NCBI GenBank assembly: GCA_037043015.1
Contig: CM073322.1
Span: 21,232,364 to 21,296,363, forward strand
Length of the DNA stretch: 64,000 nucleotides
DNA from: Bryum argenteum
Taxonomy: Eukaryota > Streptophyta > Bryopsida > Bryales > Bryaceae
Reading direction: 5' to 3'
Positions 45,242-56,608 of this stretch are shown here, piece by piece (position 1 is the stretch's first letter; the number at the start of each line of letters is the position of its first letter). A model generated the notes under the pieces. It was not told the origin of the DNA and did no database searches. It worked only from the letters and a program-made list of their open reading frames with translations. The translations under genes and the position numbers were made by a program.

Positions 45242-47837
45242 CACTAGAGGAAAACAGGGTCCTCGGACACTGTTTTTAACGCTGTTTTTAACGCGGTTTA
45301 ACGTGGTTTAACGCGGACATAAAAAGTGACGCAAATAAATCGAAAATGTCACGGACGTCTTTTGAGTTTAACGTGTAGTGTTAAAGAATGTTAACGGGGA
45401 CAAATGATTTATGACGCACTGTTAAAATGACATTTTTCCAGTTGGGTAAGTTACCGAGGGTCAGTAACTTGGTAAGTAAATTACTTTCCACGTCAGCTTT
45501 TCCCGCGTTTGTACATGCCACGTGGGACAAGTTTTCATCCTTGTGATGGATGAAATTTGATCTGATGTGGCATCGGAAATCTGACGTGGCATTTAAATTT
45601 CGGTGGCTGAGATCGTGACACGTGGCCACATCCTAAAATGTGAAAGAAGTTCGGAGTTTGTGTCAAAAGAAACAGGAGATAGTGTCCACATTGACGTTGA
45701 GGAACACTTGTGTCCTCTGTTTTAACGCGATTTCCAAAACATCCTTAGAGGTTGTTTAATATTGTTAAACACAAATGTCGTTTGTTTTAACGCGTTTTGA
45801 ATGTGTCTTTAGACGTAGGGTGACATTTACGTTATCAAGTTATGTGTGAAAAGAAACAGGGCCTCGTGTCAAAGTTGACGCACTTAAACACGAATGTCAC
45901 GTGTTTTAGCGTGTTTCAAGTGAAGAGACAAGATGTAGGATGACGTTCGCCACGTCATCCATTTGACGCAACTCGATGGCAGATGTGTGCAAAAAGAAAC
46001 ATGACACAATATGACGGAAATGAAAACGTTAAAAGTGACGTTACATGACACATTCGATAACGTAAATGCAACGTCAAACATAACACACTCTGACAGAAAC
46101 ATACACGAAATGGAGTGCAACATAAATTTGGTTAGTGCTTTCGTTGTATTAGATGGAAAATTAGCCACTGGTACAAAGTTGCAAGTATTGAGTAGCATAA
46201 AGCATAAAGGCTACATATATGTGCTATGTGCTAAGGTACTCCTTGCGTTACACTACGTCAAAAGTGACGCGCTAGCGTTAAACCTGCGTCAATAGTGACG
46301 CATTCAAGTACTCTATATGATGACGTCTCTAAAAACAGTGTTTAACACAACCTATGTCACTTTTGACGGGCGCGTCACTTTTGATGCAGCAACCCTAGCC
46401 GCCGTAGAGTGACTTTCTGGGTTTCCTCATGCTTGATTTTTCTTGATCTGCACAACACACATTACCACGGACATGCTGAGTTTAATAAGGCACATCATGC
46501 AATCAAACTGTGATGGAGATCATCACGATGCAACTCTTGAACAACCTAAGAATTGCAAAAAAAGAAGACAAACTTGTAAAACTCCAACATCTCTACAACT
46601 CATACTTTAACAATCTAACATGTTACTTTCTAAAACTGTAGAACTCTAACACAAAATGTGAAGAAGAGAAATTGCAAAGAAAGAAGAAAAAACTTGTAAA
46701 ACTCCAACACCTCTACAACTCATACTTTAACAATCTAACACGTTAATCTCTAAAACTGTAGAACTCTAACACAAAATGTGTAGAAATGAAAGCAAGAGTG
46801 AGATTCTAGCTTATATTTTCCCTAAAAGTACCATGACCTAACTATGGCAGCTAACCCTAGCCGCCTCTGTTCATCCACCCCAATGAAAGTCATCCCTCTG
46901 AATGGACTAAAGTACGTTATTCTTCACATGCTTGTGTTGATGTAATCATGTCACTAGTGACACGTTCACATTATACAAGTAACATGACGTTAGTAATGAC
47001 TCGCTGGCGTTAACCATGCGTCAATAGAAACGCATACATGATGACATCTTTAGGATCAGTGTTTAACACATCCTATATCTTTTTAGACACGTGCGTCAAT
47101 TTTGACGCAGGTCAAATCCTAGCCGCCACAGGTCAAACCCTAACCCTAAAGCACAGTTTAAAATGATATATGTTACTTTTGACATTTACGTCACCATTGA
47201 CACTCTCTAGGATCATTGACCAAGTCAAACCCGAACTGCCACGTCACCCTATCATAAATGCACTTGACACGTCAACTATGTCATTACGTTTCCTTAAACA
47301 TACGGTGACACAATTGTGCGTCAAAATAAACGCCAACGTCACTATTGACATCCACGTGGGACAAAAACCAACTTGTCCTAGTCACCCCTATCCTCCAGAT
47401 AAGCCTTCCACATCACCAGAGCATTCCATGTAGGATTTATGAATATGTCAAAAGTAACACACTGAACGTCGCCCATGTCACTTTAAACGTCATCAATGTT
47501 AAAAGAAACGTGCTTACGTGGATCATGAATATATTTAATCATTTAAATATTACTAAAGGGTAAAAAATGAAGTGCTAAAGTTACCCCCCCTAGGGGCGTA
47601 CATGTCAACGTTGACGTGGTTGTGTTCGTTTTAACGCGGTTCTGTTCTTCCAAAATCCATGAGTGTTACTATGACACTCGCTGTTAAACCATAGTCAATA
47701 GTGACGGAAGTATGTTAAACCGATTAACATGCAAAAAGTCATTGTGGTCAAGTTACCCACACTAATTTTGACTAGTCTGGGTAAACGTCACTTTTGACGC
47801 GAAATAATGCGGGACAAATCACTGTTTTCCTCTAGTG
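45242..47837. mobile_element. Nonautonomous CACTA (EnSpm) element, 2596 bp
   Basis: Terminal inverted repeats CACTAGAGGAAAACAG are identical over 16 bp at both ends, and AAT is duplicated on each side (45239-45241 and 47838-47840). CACTA termini with a 3-bp duplication define the superfamily. No transposase is present (longest frame about 104 codons). The element is packed with GTGACG, TTGACGC, AACGCG and CACGTCA motifs in both orientations, as expected for subterminal transposase-binding arrays but extending over nearly the whole length. It contains a direct duplication of about 120 bp (46551-46670 and 46671-46792). Confidence 0.88.
46551..46792. repeat. Direct duplication of about 120 bp inside the CACTA element
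   Basis: Both copies contain ATTGCAAA-AAGAAG, CTTGTAAAACTCCAACA, CTCTACAACTCATACTTTAA and GTAGAACTCTAACACAAAAT. They differ by a few substitutions and small indels. Confidence 0.85.
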
Positions 47838-48350
47838 AATGGCTATGACGTCTAGCAAATTCTAATAGTCGCTTAATTTGAACTGTAAGCTTTGGTTTCT
47901 TTTGCTTTACTTGACATTTCAAACATGCTATTTGTGACACTCTCTTCACAGAATTATCGCTTAGACCAACATGAAGCTCTTCCTTCAAGTAATTTCCAAC
48001 TTAGTGTGCAGTTTCTAAGCCACCTACAGTTATTGCTCTGACACAAGCTCTATCATCAACTGTACTGTACATTTCTGATCTACCACCAAAGATTTTATTG
48101 ACATTACTCAATTCACTCAAATATTGCTTACGAAATTTTACAACCCAACTGTGGAATACTTGTTGCTCTCTAAGAACATTTCTAGTACTCTCACCCTCCT
48201 CAACTTCTCTGAAGTAGCTTCTTCTACTTGCTTTCTGTTAGCAATTGAGAGATATCTCAATGAAATCACTTTGCTCAATTTGCATACATGATGTGCACTG
48301 AATGGGGAGACATTGTACATGCGAAAGTCAAGAACATGCCCACCCAAAAG

Positions 48351-48650
48351 AGGAGACTCACAAAAGAATCCAAATGTGAGCAGAAGTGAGTTTTGGAGCT
48401 AATATATTTTTGTCTAAGAGAGTTTTGAAGCTAAATAATTTACTTCTATCTAGATCTTTCTCAAATTATATTACATTTCCGGACTTGTAAATTAGTAGCT
48501 ACATCGTATACATGCATGTATACTTGGGCCGGTAAATGATTGCATATTAAACACATCACATTATAATATATTAATGATTAAAGGTAAACTAAATCTTTCC
48601 TTACTCAATTTTGGAAGTCACTGTGTGTGCAAATATTTTCAAATTTCATC
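48351..48650. other. AT-rich spacer
   Basis: No gene or element assigned. Confidence 0.4.
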
Positions 48651-48726
48651 TTAACCCTTAAACGCACAGACCCTCTGAAAATACACTAAAAAACATGCTT
48701 GGGCATTTAAGGGCGTTTAGGGTTAA
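48651..48726. mobile_element. Minimal TTAA-flanked element, 76 bp
   Basis: It has termini TTAA|CCCTTAAACGC and GCGTTTAGGG|TTAA with only about 46 bp between them. It is the shortest member of the family seen here and ends about 170 bp downstream of the TNL stop codon. Confidence 0.6.
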
Positions 48727-48897
48727 AGCGAGCCCGACCGAAGTGAAAGCGACCCCATCTTGGGCTCCACTCACCTCCAGGACTTACTATGTAAAATTCA
48801 TCACTAATTGTACTAATTGTATCAATGCATGGGGTTCATACAGGTTCGAAGAATTCCTAGGGCCCCAATACATTGAACAGAACAAAGAAGGTGCAGA

Positions 48898-51800
48898 TTA
48901 CAATCGCAACGTCTTAGAATTGTTGCCTTCTCCCGATTGCAACGCTAAGATGTTAGCATAGGTGGCAATGACATCCATGGGATGATCTTGACTGTGATCT
49001 TCGGGGTACTCATGTAAATCTCCTGCTTCATCCATGGGATGGTCTTGACTGTGATCTTCGGGGTACTCATGTGAATCTCCAGCTTCATGACATGCCTCGC
49101 ACAAATCCACACCTTGACATACTTGGCATCGCCAGCGTCGTGATAGGATGTCGCCTTGACAGCAATCACATACATAGCTGGAGAACGGGCTCATCAGCGA
49201 CATAAACATCTGGAAACCACAAACCACAGTAAGTTTCGTACAGACCAAAACACAACATCCCCACAAATGCATTTAGAACAGAATGAAATTAGCAACCTGA
49301 TCAGGTTGATGGTCATCACGAAATTTGAAAAGTGAAAAATACTTACAGGAAGGTTCTGGAATTGCTTGCATTTCGATAATTCTACTTCGGTTTGAAGTAG
49401 GGTAAAACCTTTCGGAAGCTCTTCCAGTGCTGTATCAGATATAAGCAAAGCTCTGAGCTTCTTTAGCCTGTTCATAGAAGAAGGTAGCTTCTTAAGCAGT
49501 ACACAGCCGGACAGGTTCAACAACTCCAAGTTAGACAACTCTGAAAATAAATATGGCAACTTGGTGAGCGCATCACAACCTTCTAATGAAAGAACTTCGA
49601 GACTTCCAAGATGGCCAAAGCTCTCAGGGAGGTGCTGCAGCTGCTTGCATCTTGAAAGGTCTACTTGGGTCAGACTTTGAAGGAGGCCAAAATCCTCCGG
49701 CAGTTCTTTCACGGCAAGATCAGACATGGCCAGCACTCTGAGCTTCTTGAGCTGGCTGAAAGCGGGCAACTCTTTGAGCAACTTGCACTTAGAGAGATGC
49801 AAGTCCTCCAAGTTGGACAGCTCGGAAAATGAATCTGGCAATCTGCTCAAGCTCTCACAGCCTTCCAATGAAAGGAACTTCAGATTTTTCAAACAGCCTA
49901 AACCCTCAGGAAGATTTTTCAGCTTCTTGCATCTTCTGCAATTGATAGAGGTCAAAGTTTGAAGCAACCCAAGTTCCTGAGGAAGCTCTTTGAATGCTGT
50001 ATCAGACAGGTGCAACGTTCTCAGCTTCTTCAGCCCATTGAGAGGAGGCAACTCTTGGAGTAACATACAGTTACTAAGATCCAAGCTTTCTAACTTCGAC
50101 AACTCTGAAATTGAACATGGCAACTGAGTCAACCTTTCACAACCCTCCAACTGGAGAACTTGGAGGCTAGAAAGGCGACCAATAACCTCAGGAAGATTCT
50201 GCAATAACTTGCATTCAGAAAGTTTGACTACTGTCAGGCTTTGAAGTAGGCCGACATCCTCTGGGAGTTCTTTGACTGCCGTATCATGCAGGTCCAGAGT
50301 TTCAAGCTTCTCGAGTCCGCGGATTGAAGGAGGTAACCTCTCAAGCGATGTACACATCTCGAGAGATAAAACCTCCAAGTTAGACAGTTCCGACAGTGAG
50401 TCTGGTATAGTAGTTAGCTTGCCACAGCCGTTCAGCTTAAGAACTTGCAGGCTACTTAGGCCACCAACAGTCTGCGGAAGATTTTGCAGCAGCTTACAGT
50501 CCGATAAATGTGCCGTTGTCAACTTTCGAAGTGAGCCGAAGTCCTCTGGGAGCTCGTCTATTGCCGTATCATCCATGAGTAATACTTTCAGCTTCTTCAT
50601 CTGGCTGAGGGTAGGAGGCAACTTGTGAATCAGCGTGCACTGGGAGAGATACAGCTCCTCCAAGTTGGACAACTTCGAAAATGAATCAGGCAACCTGATC
50701 AGGCTAGCGCAACCTTTCAAGGAAAGAAACTGAAGAGTGCTAAGAGAACCAATGTTTTCCGGAAGCTTTTGCAGCAACTTGCACTCCTCAAAATCTACTT
50801 TTCTCACGTTCTGAAGTAGCCCAAAATCCTCTGGGAGCTCTTCTAAAGCCGTTTCAGCCATGAGTAAAACCTTAAGCTTCTTCAACCAGCTGATGGAAGG
50901 AGGTAACTTGTGTAGCAGTGTACATTTGAAGAGATGAAGCTCCTCTAAGTTGGACAACTCTCGAAACGAATCCGGTAACTCTTCGAGAGTAGTTTCTGAA
51001 GCTGAAAATGTGATCAAGCTTTCTAACCTCCCGAACTCTTTAGGAAGTGTTTTTAACCCAGTGCATGCTTCCACTAGCATTTCCTTTAGATTCCGCAGCT
51101 TCACGATACTTTCAGGCAGGCTCACCAGACCAACGCATCCTGACAAGTTGATGTGCTCGAGCCCCACGAGGTCACCTATTGAGTCAGGAAGAGAAGTCAA
51201 GGCTACACAACCTTCCACATTCAAATACTTCAACCTCCACAGCTTATTCATGTGTGGAGGCAACTCCTTCAGCATTATACATCCGCTAAGCATGAGCAAG
51301 CGCAACTCCTCGCAAGGAAACTGCAGCAGAACCATTAAGACGTCACAGATATATTTATGCAAGAATTGTATGGTAAAAGCTAATCGAATCGATACGTAAG
51401 GGCTGTTCCAAAATTCATCAAAAGAGCTAGATGTACTCCAACATTGAGTGATGAGCACATTGATCTCCAAGGTCAGTAACACAAAATATCCTAAGCACCA
51501 CTCAAATTGAGGCTTTACTGAATTTTCTACAACAAAAGATCCATCCTACATATTGAACTCTAAGCCGCCAGAAATTCTTTACATCAACCCTTTCTTACCT
51601 CCAGTTCAAAGTCCCGAGGCCAAACACGAGTAAGGAAGTTGCTCTGAGCAAGATCCAATACTACCAAGCTTGGTAATTCAAGAGTCAAAGGCAGTGTTTC
51701 ATGAGGAAAAAATCGCCACTGCAACCACCTTAACTCCTTTGACCACTTCGAGAAGTTCCCACTCACGGGGCAGCCATCCAACAAGAGGTACCTTAGCTCC

Positions 51801-53647
51801 TGCATGCTTGCATATCGTTCCGCTTTGCATGCCACACCAGCACATATTTGAGCTGCTGAAAATCCTAGAACTAAATCTGAGCCCTGCGCAAAGACTCAAC
51901 AGTCAAACTATGTAGCAGAATGGTTCCATCTTTTCTAATCTGGAATTTATGCTTAGAGTTGAAAAAGTACCTGTTTTTTCTGCAAGACTTTGGTCGCGAT
52001 TGCGGGGTCCCATAAGTGGCTCTTCCTCCCAAGTTTGTCGGCTCTGCCCATTTCTCGCAGGACATCGTGCATGATCAACAGTCCGTCGCTGTCCACTTTC
52101 ACCAGGGATTTATCTATCAGTCTGTACAAGGACACGCTGGGGGTTTTGCTTTGGCCGTCGAGGTCTTTGTTAGATTCCCAAATTTCGATGGCGACCCTCT
52201 TCGGGTACCTGGGAAAAAAGCAGGCGATGTCCAGAAACATGCGCTTGTCCTCCTCATTGAGCCTGTCGTAACTGATGTGGAGACTGGTCATTATGTCGCT
52301 ATTGCTTCGGAGCGAGAAAGCTGCCTCTTCCCAGCACTTCGCATCCTCCGGGAGATTCTTCTTGTCTGACAAGAATCCACCCATAACTTCCAACGCAAGC
52401 GGCAATCCACCGCAAGCGCTTGCAATGTCTTCAATGAAAGCGTGAAACGCAACATCTACAGCGTTTAAATAGTCCTTCCGAAATGCACACCGAGTGAAAA
52501 GACAGATAGAGTTCATGAGGCTGAGCTCGGGCACTTCGAAAAATGCGCTGTTTGGAACATCCTGCAAAATGCTTCTCAGGACGTTGCTATCACGGGATGT
52601 GATGAGAACGCGACTGCCTGGTGCAAGCGCGTCCAATCGCGGGATGAGCTCATCGAACTGTTTCCGAGTGGTTATGTCGTCCACTACGAGGATCACTTTC
52701 TTCCTCTGTATTCGATTGAACATGATGGTAAAGTCCCAGTGCATCTTCGTGGCGTCCACATGGAGCAGGTCGTTCACCATCTTCACTTGCAGATCCCGAA
52801 TAGCGGTGCCCTCGAATTCCTTCACGTCCTTCAGAAAGCAACGAGAGCGAAATTTGGATTGCTCTTGGTTAAAGACTTCCATAACAAGGGTCGTCTTCCC
52901 GATTCCGCCCACGCCGCAAACGCCCATGACTCCTACATTGTCTCCCATTTCTGTCAATGTATCAATAATATGAGACGATGAGTCTTTCAAACCAACCGGG
53001 TGGCGTGCTACTGGCAGAGACAATGGCGCCGGCAGCAGCTCCAACACCTTCGCTACAACCTTCTTCTCCAGCTCCGAAGAGTCACTGTCAATGGTCAAGG
53101 TTTATAATCTGATCAGTCTATTGAACACAATCGATATTGAATCAACTTTGGGGCGATACAAATGAAGAGAATGAATAAGAGGGGCATCATCTCACTTGTG
53201 AAACTCCGATAGCTTGAACCCCATGATTTCAGAAGCCTGCTGAAGAGCAACTTTCCATCTGCAGACGTCGGCATCCCGCCCTTTCTCCAAGTGCCTACTG
53301 AATGCTTCGGAAAATGGTCCGACATCAGTGCGTCGCAGATTCTCCGGTTCCACATTGTAGAACACCGGAATCAGAGGTCTCCTGCTTTCCAGCATGTCAC
53401 AGAGCTCGTTCAAGCAGTACTTAGACTCGGCATAACCTGGAGAGAAAACTGCAATGTGCACACGCACCCCAGCAAGGGCCTCGTTTATGGAGTTGAATGC
53501 GTGCTCCCCCTGTACGAGGGACTTGGCGTCCAAGAAAGGCTCTCGGCCTTCTCTTCGAAGGGCTCGATTCAGGTTCTTAACGAAGGTTTTCTTCGTGTCA
53601 GGCCCCCGGTGGTTCAAGAACACGTCATATTGTGCCAAAGTAGCCAT
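48898..53647 (-). CDS. TIR-NBS-LRR immune receptor with C-terminal ZZ-type zinc finger, 1378 residues
   Basis: Minus-strand exons: 53196-53647, 51971-53084, 51599-51883, 49347-51320, 48898-49209. All are GT-AG and phases agree (4137 bp). I place the start at ATG 53647 (MATLAQYDVFLNHRGPDTKK). TIR: residues 5-150. NB-ARC: P-loop GVGGIGKTT (about 208-216), kinase-2 KKVILVVDDI, RNBS-B GSRVLITSRD, GLPL CGGLPLALEVMGG, FLDIACFF, and MHD as IMHDVLREMG. LRRs: residues about 555-1275, arranged as roughly six larger blocks of about 94 residues. The last exon adds a zinc-binding module with Cys at about 1289, 1292, 1303, 1306, 1312 and 1315 and His at 1322-1332, matching the ZZ pattern. TNLs are intracellular pathogen sensors whose TIR is an NADase; the extra domain may be an integrated decoy. 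The ATG is only 275 bp from the MED9 stop. Confidence 0.9.
48972..49085 (-). repeat. In-frame 2 x 57-bp duplication in the ZZ exon
   Basis: Two copies, 48972-49028 and 49029-49085, encode HEYPEDHSQDHPMDEAGD-like repeats. Only about four bases differ, so the duplication is recent. It doubles the His-rich end of the ZZ module. Confidence 0.93.
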
Positions 53648-53922
53648 AGCCACTTCAATTCAGTGCCACCAACACTATATGCTATTCAAGAGCAGGTTGA
53701 CCCATGGCTAGAGAAGTAATCCTCGACAAGAGTATAAAAGATGATAGCAACACAATGGCCGGACAAATGATGGCCCAATATCACATTGATGATACCAAAG
53801 TGTAAGGTCACAAGGAGAATAAGCAAGTTTCCTATGTTTAATGTCCATGAGAAAGACAAGTAGCCCTTATATATGACAGAAACTAGTGTCAAGGTAAAAC
53901 AGGAACTGCTGTTTCAGAAAAA

Positions 53923-55154
53923 CTAAGTCTCTGCTGGATATACGCTCTCAACCATACTTTTGTATTTAGCGAGCAAAGCCCTGCAACAGTAGTTCAACAT
54001 AAGAACAAGGTAGACAGAATATATAAGGCATGAAGAGCAATGCGAAAAATTGCAACATACTAGGAGTCAACAACGTCCAGTCCAGTATAAAATGTTTAAA
54101 ATTCTGAAAAAGAAAAGAGAACCTGCGTTCCTCCAGGTTGTTTCTGTGATCTTCCAAAGTCTTCCTCTGTGTTGCGACATCCTACAAAACATGGATCACA
54201 CCTCCGTAAGTCTATCACAATCATGACATTGCTGGTTCAAAAGAACACTAAAAAGTTGAAACCGTGGCTGATAATATTAGTATCCAATTCACCATTTACT
54301 CGCACAGCAAACTGCTAGCCCAAAACAGAGCGATTAGCTAGCATGACCTCGTAGTGAACAACAGACGGCTAAATCGATTGACACTACCGTCACATTTTGA
54401 CGACTGAACGCCATGATACAAAAAACTACAGCATTGTAATCACAGGCCAAGTGAAGAACCATGTTCTAGACCTGATGTCTAGAGGATAGTTCATAAGTGC
54501 ATCATTCACTTAAAAGAAAGAGACTGAAAACTAGAACATTTTGATCGAAAAAAGCAGGCATAACGCACCTTCTCGGTTGCGTTACTCCCTAAAGAGTTCA
54601 AAATTTGCTCAGCCTTCCGGAACCGGCCAGCAATTTCACCGACCTGGAAAGCGGCAGAGCCAAGCATCAGCAATCCCTAGAAGAGTAATAATCAGCTAAA
54701 AAAGATGAACCACAGTCTTGAGGTACATTACAGCAACTACTTGAAATCGGAACAATCGCAATAAAAGGGCGGGATATTCACCAGCTCATCAACTTGCTGA
54801 CCTTGTGCTCCCGCCTCAACTGCTTCTGTTAATTTCTCGATAAGCTTCATGTCGCCAAAGAGAGAGAGTGCTAGATCTTATTAGAATTTTGAAAAACCAA
54901 CTCTTTCAACCCTAGTTCCTGCACATTGTTCTTGAACTTCCACAATTCTACCGACAGACTACAACCGATCGCAAGAAAAAAAGAGTATTCCTAGTAAGCA
55001 TTTGCGAAAATTGCAACACACAAAACCCTAAAGGCTCGGAAGCGACCAGAGAAGTCAGTACCCCGGTGAGATGAAAATGAAAGGCCGGCGTCTGAAAGAG
55101 CTGTTGCTGCTGCCAATCCGGCTGAGCTTGACTTTGCGCTTGCGACCACGACAT
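53923..55154 (-). CDS. MED9: Mediator of RNA polymerase II transcription subunit 9, 115 residues
   Basis: Minus-strand exons: 55062-55154, 54782-54844, 54569-54643, 54123-54181, 53923-53980 (348 bp, phases consistent). Start ATG at 55154. A Gln-rich N-terminus (SQAQPDWQQQQLFQ) leads into HFHL, then LIEKLTEAVEAG, VGEIAGRFRKAEQILNSLG, DVATQRKTLEDHRNNLEERR and ALLAKYKSMVESV. This is the order and spacing of plant MED9, including the long helical hairpin with NSL and the KYK-type ending. MED9 belongs to the Mediator middle module and acts in the nucleus. Plant versions are commonly longer at the N-terminus. It is transcribed in the same direction as the TNL that follows. Confidence 0.82.
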
Positions 55155-55595
55155 GTTGATCGCCGAGATTGATCACTGATTTGAAGTCAGCCTCGCAAAC
55201 TACGTTTCTGCAAGCATTTAGAATTACAAACCCCTGTGCAAGCTTAATTTGCGCTTATCAATCTTGAAGGGAAGCACTCATCAAGCAAAGTCCATCGCCG
55301 TCGAATGCAGACAAGTATGGAACGAACCACACTTCTGGAAGCAACGTCAACGATGATCTCTGTCCGGCGTCCGAGAAAATTCTACTATGGCTGATTCAAA
55401 TGCAACATATGAATGAAAAGTGACTAAATAGACTAGAAAAGTGTAAAATGTAGAATTTCAGAAAATTTTAAAAATATTGTATCTTAGCCTGTACAGAAAA
55501 TAATAGTGTAAGAAATTTGCTTATAAATATTATGGAAGAGAGGATTTTGGCCAATCATCTTTGTGCAAATTAGAAAATATAAAATTAGAATATAA
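55155..55595. promoter_or_regulatory. MED9 upstream region
   Basis: This spans MED9 ATG to the Harbinger insertion. GC is moderate to about 55380 and then drops. The Harbinger element therefore lies within 450 bp upstream of MED9. No motif assigned. Confidence 0.35.
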
Positions 55596-56608
55596 AGCTT
55601 CGTTCGCACCTGGCATTATGTAATGTGCCTGGGTGGTACGTAAGGCTGTGACTGTATAAAAGTCTGAACGCGTTCACATTGCAAGTGGTAGTGGATGAGG
55701 TTCGTGTAAAGTTGAGGCTGATATACGTAATGGGTGTCCAGTGTATACCCTGCGATATGTACGTCGTATGCCACAATGGCCGTATGGCCGCTTTTTCGTA
55801 GTGGGCGGTCACACCAGGTGACTGCTGTTACGTATTTTCACCTTTCCTTTTCCAGATCAAGCTCTCGCTTCAGCGCCCACTCTACTTTGTGATGGTGGAT
55901 TCATTCGCGTGTTGCGTCGCTGCGTTGCGTTCAGCGCTCTCGTTGTTGTGCATGAGCTTGTTCCGGCAATCGCTACGGAGGCTGTGAATTTCGTTGAGGG
56001 GTGACAGATTTCTCGGTTTTGCGTTCTCAATTTCGTTTCTTGAATTCGGAACTGGACGGGTTTGTTGATGCTGTCCGAGGTAGAGTGGATCACCGGCTCC
56101 TTGCGCATCAGGTTCGCATTCGTTCATCTTTCTTTTCCCATTGCACTCTCAAACAGCGAGGCTTTGAGAGATGTTGTGTAAATTTTTTTTTCGTCTGTTT
56201 TTCGACTCCTTCCTGTGCTGCCGCCTACGGCGTACCTGTTGTGCAATGCGTAGGTTTTGGTTCGTTTATTCATCAGTGCGTTTTTTTTTTAGTCACAATT
56301 CTCTTCTGGTATTTCATGTATCGGGTCTGTGAGATCGAAGGACTAGCAGCAATTGCCGGAATGTCTTCATAGTATGCTAGGGTTTCCATCATCAACTATG
56401 TTATTTGATCTCAATGTCTCCATTTACTGACGGCCCGGCTATTGTATTTTCATGTCTACGGTGGTGACTGCAGCGTACTCACTTGCACTGACTGTTCGTT
56501 TCTCGTGCGTTATCGCAGCTTCTTTGATCGAAGCTCCTCCCCTCAGTTGCTTCATGAGTCTGATGAGACGACGTTCATGGTTTTGCAGGGTCAGAGTAAA
56601 AAACCCTG

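Larger units (their letters stand above)
44642..48350 (-). pseudogene. Tc1-like (DD34E-type) transposase pseudogene, interrupted by a CACTA element
   Basis: The minus strand carries two parts. The N-terminal part (about 48350-47838) has helix-turn-helix-like sequence and ends ...LLEFARRHSH. The C-terminal part (45241-44642) begins WSDEYWNRIVFFNETK and continues with FGGDRVITWGCKTSSGLG, FQHDNDPKHTSKSVRR, WPVQYLNLNPIKHL and a C-terminal SMPKRIGAVITAKGR before TGA. These match Tc1 family order. It is broken by several stops and frameshifts. The first catalytic Asp (usually SDESK) is Asn, and the final Glu (usually NPIENLW) is Lys. A TA|CAGTCAGAATTAAGG at 44564-44580 may be the terminal repeat of the parent element. 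The outer N-terminal boundary is approximate. Confidence 0.85.
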
